A DNA stretch of 64,000 nucleotides from RBG-16-57-11 sp964503145. Lineage in GTDB: Bacteria; Chloroflexota; Anaerolineae; Anaerolineales; UBA4823. The notes beneath the pieces are model-generated. The model saw nothing but the letters and a program-made list of their open reading frames with translations. It searched no databases and was not told the DNA's origin. Positions 43,463 to 51,389 of the stretch are shown here, in pieces. Where the stretch lies: NCBI GenBank assembly GCA_964503145.1, contig CAZCYV010000002.1, positions 124,001-188,000 on the forward strand, given 5' to 3'. Made by a program: the position numbers and the translations under genes. How positions within the stretch are numbered: the stretch's first letter is position 1; every line of letters starts with the position of its first letter.

Positions 43463-44962
43463 CTATAGGGGAAACCAGTATACGATTGTGCCGAGTTGAT
43501 CGGTGTGCACCTCGTAGCGCTGGCCGCTGTATCCCAGGATGATGCGGTAGCCGGGCACGATCGCCGGCGCGCACACGACGCCCGGCTGCGGGATGCCCAG
43601 GCAGGTGTCGGGCCACTGCACTGCCTCCACGCCGATCAGGTTGAAGCGCGCCGGATTGACGCCGATATCGATCCCCAGGCGGATGCGCGCCGCCTGCACC
43701 GCGGGCAGGCTCTCCCAATCCGGGGTGGGCGGGGGCGCCGCGCCGCGGCGGATCGAGGGCACCAGCCAGAAGGCGTTGGCGTCGGCCGAGCGCCCGTTGT
43801 TCACCACCCGCAGGATGAACTGCACCGACTGCCCGGCCAGGCCGGATAGGTCGATGTCCAGGCGAGTCAATCGGCCGTCGCTCACCTCGCGCCAGGAGCC
43901 CAGGTTGCGCACCCGGTCGCCGGCTGCCTGATAGTCCACGATGAAGGTCACATCACAACCCGGGCTGCGTTCCAGGCAGCCGATATCGGCCATGAAGCGG
44001 TCGCCGCTCTGCACCCGGTAGGCTGGATAGGCGCCGGAGATCTCGCCGCCGCGGCCAGCTTCGGGCCGCGTCCACAGGGCAGGCTCGTTTTCGAGCTTGC
44101 CGGTCTCCAGGCGCGGGGCGTCGAGCAGGACGATCGAGCCCTGGTCGCTGGCGGGGTTGCCCGGGCAGGGCAGGGCGCGGCTGCTGTTGCGCCACACCGC
44201 GCTGCACATATTGGCGACGAAGTCATACGGGAACGGCCCGGGGGTGTATCGCACGGTGATCTCCACCCAGAACGGGCGGTTGGCCGCCGGCCCAATGCCG
44301 AAGGTCTGGCCGCGGGGGTTGCTCAGCATCCAGTTGCTGCGGTAGCGGCCCGGTGAGGAAGGGGCGATGAAGTCGGCCGACAGGTCCACCGTCTCGCCTG
44401 GGCGCACCAGCGCCGGCATGGGGAAGACATCGCGGGTCTGGAAGCGGTCGCCGCTGACGAAGACCAGCGCATAGCTGGCGTTCCAGGCGCAGGAGCCTAC
44501 GTTGCGGATGCGCCAGACCTTGGTGAAAGCCTGGCCGGGGTTGAACAGGGTGCCGTCCGGCACGGTGACATCCCGGACGAACTGCGCCGCGTCGCACGGC
44601 GGGGGCACCGGCGTGGGCGGCAGGCGCGTGGGCGGGATGGGCGTCGGCGGCATGGGCGTCGGCGGGATAAACGGCAGGGTGGCACTGGGCGGGATGGCCG
44701 TCGGGCTTTCGGTGGGCGGCAGCGGGGTGGGGCTGGGGAAACCGCCGGCGCCGGCCATCTGCGTCAACTGGGCGACGGCGGTCGCGCCGGCGTCCAGCGT
44801 GGCCTGGGCCATCACCGTCTGCCAGGCGGCGGTGTGGATGCTCTCCATGCTGGGCGGGGTGGGAATGACCTGCGGGAAGAGCACGCAGCCGCTCAGGGCC
44901 AGGATCGACAACAGCAAGGCGAAGAGGCGCAAAGGCCTGGGGAATTTCATTTTCGCGTCCAT
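43463..44962 (-). CDS. Lipoprotein with NBR1-type Ig-like domain
   Basis: This 499-residue surface lipoprotein has a signal ending at the lipobox LALSGC, a Pro-rich linker with repeated PPTP units, and an NBR1 Ig-like domain (DVTVPDGTLFNPGQAFTKVW, RNVGSCAWNASYALVF, PGRYRSNWMLSNPRGQ). Further beta-rich regions follow, and then a C-terminal domain of about 75 residues (IDIGVNPARFNLIGVEAVQW onward) that recurs in related proteins. It is similar to the product at 12532 over the whole middle region. The ATG at 44962 has GGAG upstream; a second is at 44950. Confidence 0.85.
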   Translation of the reverse strand: MDAKMKFPRPLRLFALLLSILALSGCVLFPQVIPTPPSMESIHTAAWQTVMAQATLDAGATAVAQLTQMAGAGGFPSPTPLPPTESPTAIPPSATLPFIPPTPMPPTPIPPTRLPPTPVPPPCDAAQFVRDVTVPDGTLFNPGQAFTKVWRIRNVGSCAWNASYALVFVSGDRFQTRDVFPMPALVRPGETVDLSADFIAPSSPGRYRSNWMLSNPRGQTFGIGPAANRPFWVEITVRYTPGPFPYDFVANMCSAVWRNSSRALPCPGNPASDQGSIVLLDAPRLETGKLENEPALWTRPEAGRGGEISGAYPAYRVQSGDRFMADIGCLERSPGCDVTFIVDYQAAGDRVRNLGSWREVSDGRLTRLDIDLSGLAGQSVQFILRVVNNGRSADANAFWLVPSIRRGAAPPPTPDWESLPAVQAARIRLGIDIGVNPARFNLIGVEAVQWPDTCLGIPQPGVVCAPAIVPGYRIILGYSGQRYEVHTDQLGTIVYWFPL

Positions 44963-45283
44963 GGGGATCACACTCCAATCTCTTGGCTCGTCCAATAGAG
45001 AGACGAAAGCAAGGCCAGGAAGGTTCCCCAGGACGAGCGGATAGACCTCCCCTGCTGGGTAGCCAGCATCCCAACCAGCCTGCGCCGAAAGGCCCGCTCC
45101 AACCTTCACCCAAAGCGAGCTACCAGAGGGAGCGGGCCCCGGCGGATTTACCCGCCTCAGTAGATATTTGGCTGGCGCGATGCTTAAGGCAGGGCGCCAA
45201 CCGGGAACGGGCAGCGCTGGCTTTCGAAGATCGCGGCGCCGTCTCGCCTCCGTGAAGGTCGAGATTTACCGGCCGCGCTTCAG
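44963..45283. other. Spacer between lipoprotein gene and DGR template repeat
   Basis: No gene is supported in this 321-base stretch. It may contain part of the template-RNA 3' region of the retroelement, since the template is read on the minus strand toward this side. Confidence 0.35.
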
Positions 45284-45399
45284 AGTCATGGGAGACCACC
45301 CGAAACCCCACATTGTTGTTGAAGTTGTCGGGGGTGTTCCTGTTGCGATAGGCGCACCGGGCGTTCCTTCGATTGTTGTTCCACGAGCCGCCCCGCACC
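45284..45399 (-). repeat. DGR template repeat (TR)
   Basis: These 116 bases are repeated at 46927-47042 in the target gene. Comparison shows 14 mismatches, all at positions where this copy has A on the minus (coding) strand. That is the hallmark of adenine-specific mutagenic retrohoming. Many mutable sites are AAC codons (Asn-Asn-Asn runs), as usual in template repeats. The frame running through it is not a gene. Confidence 0.95.
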
Positions 45400-45420
45400 C
45401 TGCTACCCGGCCCCACGCAC

Positions 45421-45762
45421 CTATTGTATCTTATCCAGGCTCTTTTTCCAACCCCCCAACAGGCGACCGATTTCGGTGAGCATATTGGCGACATGCTCAT
45501 ACTGCCCGCGGCTGATCAGCTTCAAGTCATGGCACAAGCGCAGATGCGTGCGCAGCTTGTCCAGTTCGGCGTCGGCGGCTTCCAGCTTCTGGCGGGGGTC
45601 CGACTGGTGCACCGCTTCGATCAGCAACCCCTGGAAGCTCAGCGCCTCCTGCTGAAGCGCCGCAGCGATGACAAAGCGCTGCTGGCGCGGGAACCCTACC
45701 GTGAGCGGAATCAACCACTTGACGAAGTCATACGTCTTGCTGAAGATCGGCGATTGTTTCAT
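45421..45762 (-). CDS. avd: DGR accessory variability determinant (Avd)
   Basis: This 113-residue all-helical basic protein matches the Avd four-helix bundle (SKTYDFVKWLIPLTVGFPRQQRFVIAAALQQEAL in pieces). Avd binds the reverse transcriptase and template RNA and is required for mutagenic cDNA synthesis. It overlaps the reverse transcriptase gene by 35 bases and lies 21 bases before the template repeat, the order VP-RT-Avd-TR read along the minus strand. Confidence 0.9.
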   Translation of the reverse strand: MKQSPIFSKTYDFVKWLIPLTVGFPRQQRFVIAAALQQEALSFQGLLIEAVHQSDPRQKLEAADAELDKLRTHLRLCHDLKLISRGQYEHVANMLTEIGRLLGGWKKSLDKIQ

Positions 45763-46837
45763 CGTTTTTCTCGCTGGGCCTGCAGATGACCTGGCTGCTC
45801 AACAGCGCCCGGCGCAGCCCCCAGGTGTTGCCATGCGCGACATGAGCAATCCAGCCGTCGATCGAAGCGTTCAATTGCTTCAGGGTGATCTCCTCGGCGG
45901 CGTAAGCCCGCAACTGGCGCGCCAGACGGCGCTGGAAGGCCACGCCGTTGCGCCGCTTGAGCCGCCGGTGGAATGGATAGATCCGCCACCCCAGGAAGGG
46001 GATGCCCGTTTGCACCGGGAAGACCACCGCCTGCTCTTCGTGCAGCCTGAGGCGCAAACCGGCCAGAAAGCAGATGATCTGCTCCCGCCAGCGGCGCAAC
46101 TCGGCTTTATCCGCCGAAAAGAGCAGGAAATCGTCCACATAGCGCACATACGCGCTGCAGCGGAGCTGACGTTTGACAAACTGGTCGAGCGGATCGAGAT
46201 ACACGTTGGCCCAGAACTGGCTGGTCAGGTTGCCAATCGGCAGTCCAACAGGCCGCAACAGGTCAAACAGATCGTCGCCGGGAAACAAACGCGGCGTGTA
46301 CTGGTCGCGATGGATGCCAGCCCCGCTGGACAGGATCTGTTCGCACAGCCAGAGCGCCTGGCGGTCGGCGATCACCCGCCCCAGCCCGGCAAGCAAGATG
46401 GCGTGATCGATGCTGGGGAAGAAATGCTCGATGTCGCATTTGAGCACATACGGGTAGCGGCGGGCGAAGGCCTGGGCGCGATTCAGGGCGGCATGGGTGC
46501 CTTTGCCCTTGCGGCAGGCGTAGGAATCGCGGCTAAAGCGCCGCTCGAACAACGGCTCGATCACCTGACACAGCGCATGATGCACCACCCGGTCGCGGAA
46601 CGGCGCCGCCGAGATCAGCCGCGGCTTGGGGTCATAGACATGGAAGTTGTCGTACTCCCCAGGGGTGTAGGTCTGCGAGCGCAGTTCGGCCTGCAGCGCC
46701 AGCAATTCCTCTTCTAAGCGATATTCGAAGCTGGCGACCGATTCCTTGCTACGTTTGCCGCGCGCCGCCAGGTGGAAGGCCTGGAGCAGGTTCGCGAAGG
46801 CGCAGATGCGCGGGTAGAGGTTCTTGAAAGTCTTCAT
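45728..46837 (-). CDS. DGR reverse transcriptase
   Basis: This 369-residue group-II-intron-like reverse transcriptase has KCDIEHFFPSIDH (motif with catalytic Asp), the DGR-typical segment LPIGNLTSQ (199-207) and the active-site box YVDD (233-236) in YVRYVDDFLLFS. It has no endonuclease or maturase domain. The IGNLTSQ form in place of the retron or intron QGxxxSP distinguishes DGR enzymes. The gene lies between the target protein gene and avd. Confidence 0.95.
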   Translation of the reverse strand: MKTFKNLYPRICAFANLLQAFHLAARGKRSKESVASFEYRLEEELLALQAELRSQTYTPGEYDNFHVYDPKPRLISAAPFRDRVVHHALCQVIEPLFERRFSRDSYACRKGKGTHAALNRAQAFARRYPYVLKCDIEHFFPSIDHAILLAGLGRVIADRQALWLCEQILSSGAGIHRDQYTPRLFPGDDLFDLLRPVGLPIGNLTSQFWANVYLDPLDQFVKRQLRCSAYVRYVDDFLLFSADKAELRRWREQIICFLAGLRLRLHEEQAVVFPVQTGIPFLGWRIYPFHRRLKRRNGVAFQRRLARQLRAYAAEEITLKQLNASIDGWIAHVAHGNTWGLRRALLSSQVICRPSEKNDETIADLQQDV

Positions 46838-46852
46838 CGTTTAACAATTTCG

Positions 46853-46871
46853 CTGGGGGCTACGCCCCCAG
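46853..46871 (-). other. Hairpin/cruciform downstream of the variable repeat
   Basis: CTGGGGGC and GCCCCCAG form a perfect 8-base stem around a 3-base loop, 55 bases beyond the end of the variable repeat. GC-rich cruciforms at this place promote homing in the Bordetella phage DGR. The equivalent function here is inference. Confidence 0.55.
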
Positions 46872-46924
46872 ACCCCCCAGAAAACAGCTCCCAGCAGCCA
46901 GCGCCCAGCAGGCAGCAGGCAGAA

Positions 46925-49921
46925 CTAGCCAGGGGAGACCACCCGAAACCCCACATTGCCGAGGAAGTTGTCGGGGGTGTTCCAGTCGCGATAGGCGCAC
47001 CGGGCGAGCCTACGATTGAGGCTCCACGAGCCGCCCCGCACCACCCGGAACTTCTGGCCGAAGTCGTCCGAGGCGCCTGGGTCGCCGCCCGGGTAGGCCT
47101 GATACCAGTCGGCCGTCCACTCCCAGACATTGCCGCTGGCGTCGAAAAGACCATAGGGAGAAACGCCCTGCGGGTAAAGCCCGACCGGGGTGGTGGTCAT
47201 CACATGTCCTTCCAGCGTGTTGCACCATTGCGGTTGAAAGGCATTTCCCCAGGGGTAATTGCGCCCATCGACGCCGCGGGCAGCTTTTTCCCATTCCATT
47301 TCGCCGGGCAGGCGGAACGTCTTCCCGCTGACCGCCGAGAGCCAGGCGCAGTACGCCTCCGCTTCGTACCAGTTCACCCCTACCAGCGGCCTGCCAGGGC
47401 TGCTCAGCTCCGGGTCATCCCAGAAAGCCGGGCGGTCGAAGGGGCGCTCAAAGATTTGGACAGCGCGCTGCCGGGCGTCTTCATCCGAGAGGCTGATCAC
47501 CTCCTGCCAGAAACGCAGGACAGCCGGATGCCATCCATATCGCGCAGCAATGGCCAGTAAACCTTGTCCCCTGATTTGCTCACGGAACTTCAACCAATCC
47601 TGGATAGCGCTGTCATGAGCATGCGGGCCGCCCTGTTTCCACTCCCGGCCTTGCGGGCTCCACCAGCGGTCCTGCTGGTAGCCTCCGTCCATAATAAAAT
47701 AGCGGTACTCGGCGTTGGTAAGCGGATAGCGGCCGATGCGATAATCTGGCAGCCCAACCCGCCGTTTGGCGGTCTTTTCATTGGCAAAAGCCTGGGGGTC
47801 ATCTGGTTCGCTGCCCAGCAGGAACACCCCCGCGGGCACCGGCTGCAGCGGCGGCAGGATGGCCTGTACCGCGCGTCCTTCGAACTCGAACGTGCGCACT
47901 TCAAAGTCCGGGTGCCCCAATTCGCCCAGCGCCAGGCCCGCAGCGATGCGAGAACGCAGATGAGCGGCAGGGCTGTGCTGGCGGGCAAGCAAGCGGGCGC
48001 GAGTTTCTTGCGCCAATTGGGCAAGGTCTTCGCGCTGCTGACCAATCTCTGCCAGGCAGCGCCCTGCCAGGGGCAGGTTGCGCCGCCGCACCGCTGCGAT
48101 GAAAGCGAGAGCGTCCTTTCCGGCCAGGCTGGCGGCCATGATCACCGTCTCCTCCCAGCCGGTAACCGGCGGCGGCGGAATGGCCCGGCCGAAGTGCAAC
48201 CGCTGAGGCCAAAACTGCCATTTGCGCCAGCGCACCCCCAGCCGAAGCAGGAACCAGCGCCAGGAACGAAAGAGATCTTTCAGGCGTCGGGCAGCGAAAT
48301 ATTCCTGAAGCAGGTGATGGTAAAACGCATAGCCGGGCTGGTCGCCTTTCCGGCCCTGGAGAGTGGTGTTTTCCAGGATATGTGCGTCCAGGGCCAGTTT
48401 CAAGATATCCTCCATGCTGAGCGGCATGCCTGGAAGTCTGCCAGGGTTCAGCCGTCGGGCGGCAGCCTGACTCAGGCCGGTGCCCTCGCCTCGCTGCTGC
48501 ATCACAAAGCCCAAAAGGCTCAAGGCGTCCATAGCCGCGCTGAACGTGCCAAACGGATCGGCGGTGAGGTGCGACGGCTGACGGCCTTCGCTCAGCTCCC
48601 AGTCCAGCAGGCGGCGTGCCAGGCCGCCCATCAACTGCGCACGGTTCTCGTTCAGCCCTTGACCTTCGGCGCAGTTGTCGGCCAGCAGCGAGAGCATGAA
48701 GGGGTTGCGCGCCAGCCTTTCGAAGCGCTGATCGCCGGAGCGCAGGCGGCGCTCAAAATCACCCCAGTAGCGACCCGACTGCTCCGGTCCAAAGCGCTGC
48801 TCGAAGTAGCGGCGCATCTGATCTCGATCCAGAGTCTGCACATGCACCTCGGGCAGGCGGAGCGATGAGACGTAATCGGCGGTGCGGCAGGTGAAGACAG
48901 CCCAGTTTGGCTCCGGCAGATCCCGGTTGGCCCAATGCGACCAAAGCTCGATGCGCTGCGCCCGATCCGCCTTGGGCATCTGGTTCAGGCCATCCAGCAA
49001 AAAGCAGACTTTTCCTTGCTGGATCGCCTCGCCATAGGTTTCGGCCAGCCCGCCGTTCTGCCATTCCACGGACAGAAACTCGGACGGATTGCGCTGGCCG
49101 GTAAATTTGAACAGATCCACCCGCAGTGGGATTTTGGCGCCGACAGGGTCGCGCAGACGCTCGCGCGCCAGATCGAGCGCCAGCCGCTCCAGGGTGGTGG
49201 TCTTTCCCGCCCCAGGCTCGCCCAGAATCACCAGCCGGGTTTTGTTATGTACGGTGATCGCTTCTCGCAGATCGCTCAACGGCAGCCCCGCTGGGCTGAT
49301 ACCCTGGTCTGCGGCATCGGTCATGCGCAACGTCGGTTCCAAGAGCAGCCGGCCGCTCAGGGGCAGATACATGCGCTCCCAGCGGGCGTACAGGCGGTCC
49401 AGGGTAAAACGCACCAGGTAAATTTCTTCACGCCGCTGAGGTTCCGCGCCGCGCTGCAGAAGTCCAAGATGGCCGGTGTATTCAGGCGGAATTTCAAGTA
49501 TGCTGCCATCTGCGCCGACCATGTGAATCGCCGCCAATTGGCGGCGGCGCTCGATTATTTGCAGGGTAACTTGCGGGTCACGCAAGCGCTCCAGGATTTG
49601 CGCCAGCAGCGCCTCGACTTGCGAGAGATCGGCAAGATTGTACTGGTTGCCCAGGATGATATCGCGCCTTGCTTTTAAATCCCCGACGATCTTGGGCCCT
49701 TGGACGGTATCCCCGTGACGCTCTTTCCCGCCTATCTGCACACTTCCACCAGGCGGCACCTCCAGCTTCGGAAGCACCACTCCGCCATTTGCCACACTGC
49801 CCACATCAAGATCAATTTTAGTCTCTGATGTTGCAGGGCTGACCGCTTTCACTGCCGCCCCGCAGAGGTGGCAGTAATTCGACCCTTCTCTCAATTCCGC
49901 CTGACATTTCGAGCAGATCAT
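46925..49921 (-). CDS. DGR target protein: zinc ribbon - NACHT ATPase - FGE/C-type-lectin domain
   Basis: This 998-residue protein has several parts in order. A zinc ribbon (CSKCQAEL, then CHLCG; residues 3-21) is followed by a beta-rich segment with GDLKARRDIILGNQYNL (80-96). The NACHT-type NTPase has Walker A GEPGAGKT (234-241) and Walker B FLLDGLNQM (about 307). Helical sequence follows, and then an FGE-sulfatase/C-type-lectin domain (about 720-998) that ends in the variable repeat. The lectin fold is the usual scaffold for DGR diversity. The architecture resembles an NLR-like receptor with a hypervariable sensor. No signal peptide, so probably cytoplasmic. The ATG at 49921 starts the zinc ribbon; the frame opens at 49948. 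Confidence 0.93.
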   Translation of the reverse strand: MICSKCQAELREGSNYCHLCGAAVKAVSPATSETKIDLDVGSVANGGVVLPKLEVPPGGSVQIGGKERHGDTVQGPKIVGDLKARRDIILGNQYNLADLSQVEALLAQILERLRDPQVTLQIIERRRQLAAIHMVGADGSILEIPPEYTGHLGLLQRGAEPQRREEIYLVRFTLDRLYARWERMYLPLSGRLLLEPTLRMTDAADQGISPAGLPLSDLREAITVHNKTRLVILGEPGAGKTTTLERLALDLARERLRDPVGAKIPLRVDLFKFTGQRNPSEFLSVEWQNGGLAETYGEAIQQGKVCFLLDGLNQMPKADRAQRIELWSHWANRDLPEPNWAVFTCRTADYVSSLRLPEVHVQTLDRDQMRRYFEQRFGPEQSGRYWGDFERRLRSGDQRFERLARNPFMLSLLADNCAEGQGLNENRAQLMGGLARRLLDWELSEGRQPSHLTADPFGTFSAAMDALSLLGFVMQQRGEGTGLSQAAARRLNPGRLPGMPLSMEDILKLALDAHILENTTLQGRKGDQPGYAFYHHLLQEYFAARRLKDLFRSWRWFLLRLGVRWRKWQFWPQRLHFGRAIPPPPVTGWEETVIMAASLAGKDALAFIAAVRRRNLPLAGRCLAEIGQQREDLAQLAQETRARLLARQHSPAAHLRSRIAAGLALGELGHPDFEVRTFEFEGRAVQAILPPLQPVPAGVFLLGSEPDDPQAFANEKTAKRRVGLPDYRIGRYPLTNAEYRYFIMDGGYQQDRWWSPQGREWKQGGPHAHDSAIQDWLKFREQIRGQGLLAIAARYGWHPAVLRFWQEVISLSDEDARQRAVQIFERPFDRPAFWDDPELSSPGRPLVGVNWYEAEAYCAWLSAVSGKTFRLPGEMEWEKAARGVDGRNYPWGNAFQPQWCNTLEGHVMTTTPVGLYPQGVSPYGLFDASGNVWEWTADWYQAYPGGDPGASDDFGQKFRVVRGGSWSLNRRLARCAYRDWNTPDNFLGNVGFRVVSPG
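46927..47042 (-). repeat. DGR variable repeat (VR)
   Basis: This is the diversified copy of the template repeat, forming the last 38 codons of the target protein and ending in its stop codon. Compared with the template, Asn and Arg codons have become Ser, Leu, Asp, Trp and Gly. The flanking constant part (VRGGSW, ARCAYR, NTPDNF, NVGFRVVS) is unchanged. Confidence 0.95.
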
Positions 49922-49950
49922 TTGCGCGTCCCTGGTTAGACCCACCACTA

Positions 49951-49980
49951 AGTATACCGCCGATGGGGCGCAAGCTACAA
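49951..49980 (-). promoter_or_regulatory. Putative promoter of the DGR target gene
   Basis: On the minus strand TTGTAG (49980-49975) and TATACT (49956-49951) are 18 bases apart, about 30 bases upstream of the target-gene ATG. It would allow expression independent of the upstream partner gene. Confidence 0.45.
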
Positions 49981-50001
49981 AATTGGCCGTTCGATCAAAC
50001 T

Positions 50002-50454
50002 TTAGCCTCCAAAGACCTTTATCGCCATCCCCGCCAGGCCTGCCAGGGTAGCTCCCAGACCAACGGCAGACTGCACTGCGCCGGCGATCAAGTCCATGGT
50101 GGCTTTTGCGCTGGCCAGTTCAGCAGTGATGCGCGTTCCCTTCGGTTCGGGCTTTTGCGCTTCCTCGATCGCCTGTTGAACCTGTCTCTGGATGATCTCT
50201 ACCATTTGCGCCTGCTGCAGGGTCAATTCGGAGTGTTGCTTCAACGCGGCGATTTGCGCCTGAAGTAAGGACAGGGCTTGGACAAACTCTGCAGGGGTTT
50301 GGATGTTGGCTATCCGTTGATCTTGCAAGTTGTACTGGTCGCCAAAGATCACATCCCGTCGGGCATGGACATCCCCTTGAATGAACACGCCCCGACCCAC
50401 CGCCAGCGCTTTTTTCTGAGCTTTCCTTCGACTCTTGCCTGAGCTTTCGGCCAT
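50002..50454 (-). CDS. Small DGR-associated protein sharing a motif with the target protein
   Basis: This 150-residue protein sits 80 bases upstream of the target gene on the same strand. A basic N-terminus (SGKSRRKAQKKA) precedes GDVHARRDVIFGDQYNL (27-43), identical at 12 of 17 positions to residues 80-96 of the target protein. A Gln-rich coiled coil (about 55-100) follows. The C-terminus is Gly/Ala-rich and hydrophobic (about 120-150), and could be a membrane helix. The frame extends into the ABC permease gene, but the ATG at 50454 has a strong GAGGAGG site. The layout suggests a partner, possibly an effector, that assembles with the NACHT protein. That role is inference. Confidence 0.8.
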   Translation of the reverse strand: MAESSGKSRRKAQKKALAVGRGVFIQGDVHARRDVIFGDQYNLQDQRIANIQTPAEFVQALSLLQAQIAALKQHSELTLQQAQMVEIIQRQVQQAIEEAQKPEPKGTRITAELASAKATMDLIAGAVQSAVGLGATLAGLAGMAIKVFGG

Positions 50455-50513
50455 TGTTTGATCCTCCTCACGTTGCTCCACCCCGGTCAGAAATGCGCCT
50501 GCTGGGAGAATTC

Positions 50514-51389
50514 CTACCCCTTCAACGCGCCGGCCAGGATGCCGCGGATGAAGTAGCGGCCCAGCAGCAGGAAGAACAGCAGCGGCACCAGCACCGCGAT
50601 CAGCGCCGCCGCCATCTGCAGGTTGTACACCACCAGCGTCGTCCCTTTGGCCTCCGCCATCACCACCTGCACCGTCTGGGTGGTGGGCGTCGCCAGCGAA
50701 AGCGCCAGGAAGAATTCGTTCCACACCTGGGTGAAGATGATGATCGCTACCGAGACGTACGCCGGCATCGAGACGGGCGTGACGATCTGGAAGAAGGTCT
50801 GGATTTTGGACGCCCCATCCACTTCGGCGGCCTCCTCCAGCTCACGTGGGACGGACAGGAAGAAGGTGCCCATCAGCACCGAGGCCAGCGGCAGGTTGAG
50901 CACCAGGTAGCTGATGATCAGCCCCATGTACGCCAGCAGGCTGGACTGCAACTGCAGGCTCGCCAGCAGCCCGTTGAAGCGGGCGACGATGGTGACCAGC
51001 GGGATGATGATCGCCTGATAGGGCAGGTACAGGGCGATGCCCACCAGCACGAACAGGATGCGCACCAGCGTTGACCTGGAGCGGCTCAGAAAATAGCCGG
51101 ACAATCCGCCGAAGAAGGCCGAGAGCACGGTGACCGAAAACGAAATGATGATCGAGTTCAGCAAGCGCGGCATCATCTGGGTGCGGAAGCGCGAGCTTCC
51201 GAACAGCACCTCGACGTAATTCGAGAACTGGGGTTTGAGCGTGGGCACCAGGTAATTCCCCATCGTCACCTCTTCGATCGACTTGAGCGAGGTGATCACC
51301 ATAATGTAGATCGGCAGCAGGTAGGCGCAGCTCAGCAGCACCAGGGCGATCAGGACGATGATTTTCAGGGTCGTGCTGCGGCTTTTCAT
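50514..51389 (-). CDS. Maltose-type sugar ABC transporter permease (MalG-like)
   Basis: This 291-residue permease has six hydrophobic segments and the EAA loop (EEAAEVDGASKIQTFFQIVTP) that docks the ATPase. The start overlaps the stop of the companion permease (ATGA) and is preceded by GAGGAAG. No ATPase gene is in the operon, so a shared MsmK/UgpC-type ATPase encoded elsewhere is expected. Confidence 0.92.
   Translation of the reverse strand: MKSRSTTLKIIVLIALVLLSCAYLLPIYIMVITSLKSIEEVTMGNYLVPTLKPQFSNYVEVLFGSSRFRTQMMPRLLNSIIISFSVTVLSAFFGGLSGYFLSRSRSTLVRILFVLVGIALYLPYQAIIIPLVTIVARFNGLLASLQLQSSLLAYMGLIISYLVLNLPLASVLMGTFFLSVPRELEEAAEVDGASKIQTFFQIVTPVSMPAYVSVAIIIFTQVWNEFFLALSLATPTTQTVQVVMAEAKGTTLVVYNLQMAAALIAVLVPLLFFLLLGRYFIRGILAGALKG

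Noticed and set aside
45120..45500. A 126-codon minus-strand frame encoding an FGE-like tail (RGGSWNNNRRNARCAYR).
   Set aside because: It reads through the DGR template repeat. The similarity to the target protein comes from the repeat itself, the Asn runs are mutable template codons, and it overlaps avd.
46925..47800. Interpretation of the target's C-terminal domain as an active formylglycine-generating enzyme.
   Set aside because: The domain carries the DGR variable repeat and is fused to a NACHT module. In this setting the fold serves as a C-type-lectin-like display scaffold, and no sulfatase gene is nearby.
47564..48868. A plus-strand frame of 434 codons inside the DGR target gene, and similar ones at 45668-46717 and 48935-49678.
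   Set aside because: Antisense frames of the target and reverse transcriptase genes, without domains or ribosome-binding sites.
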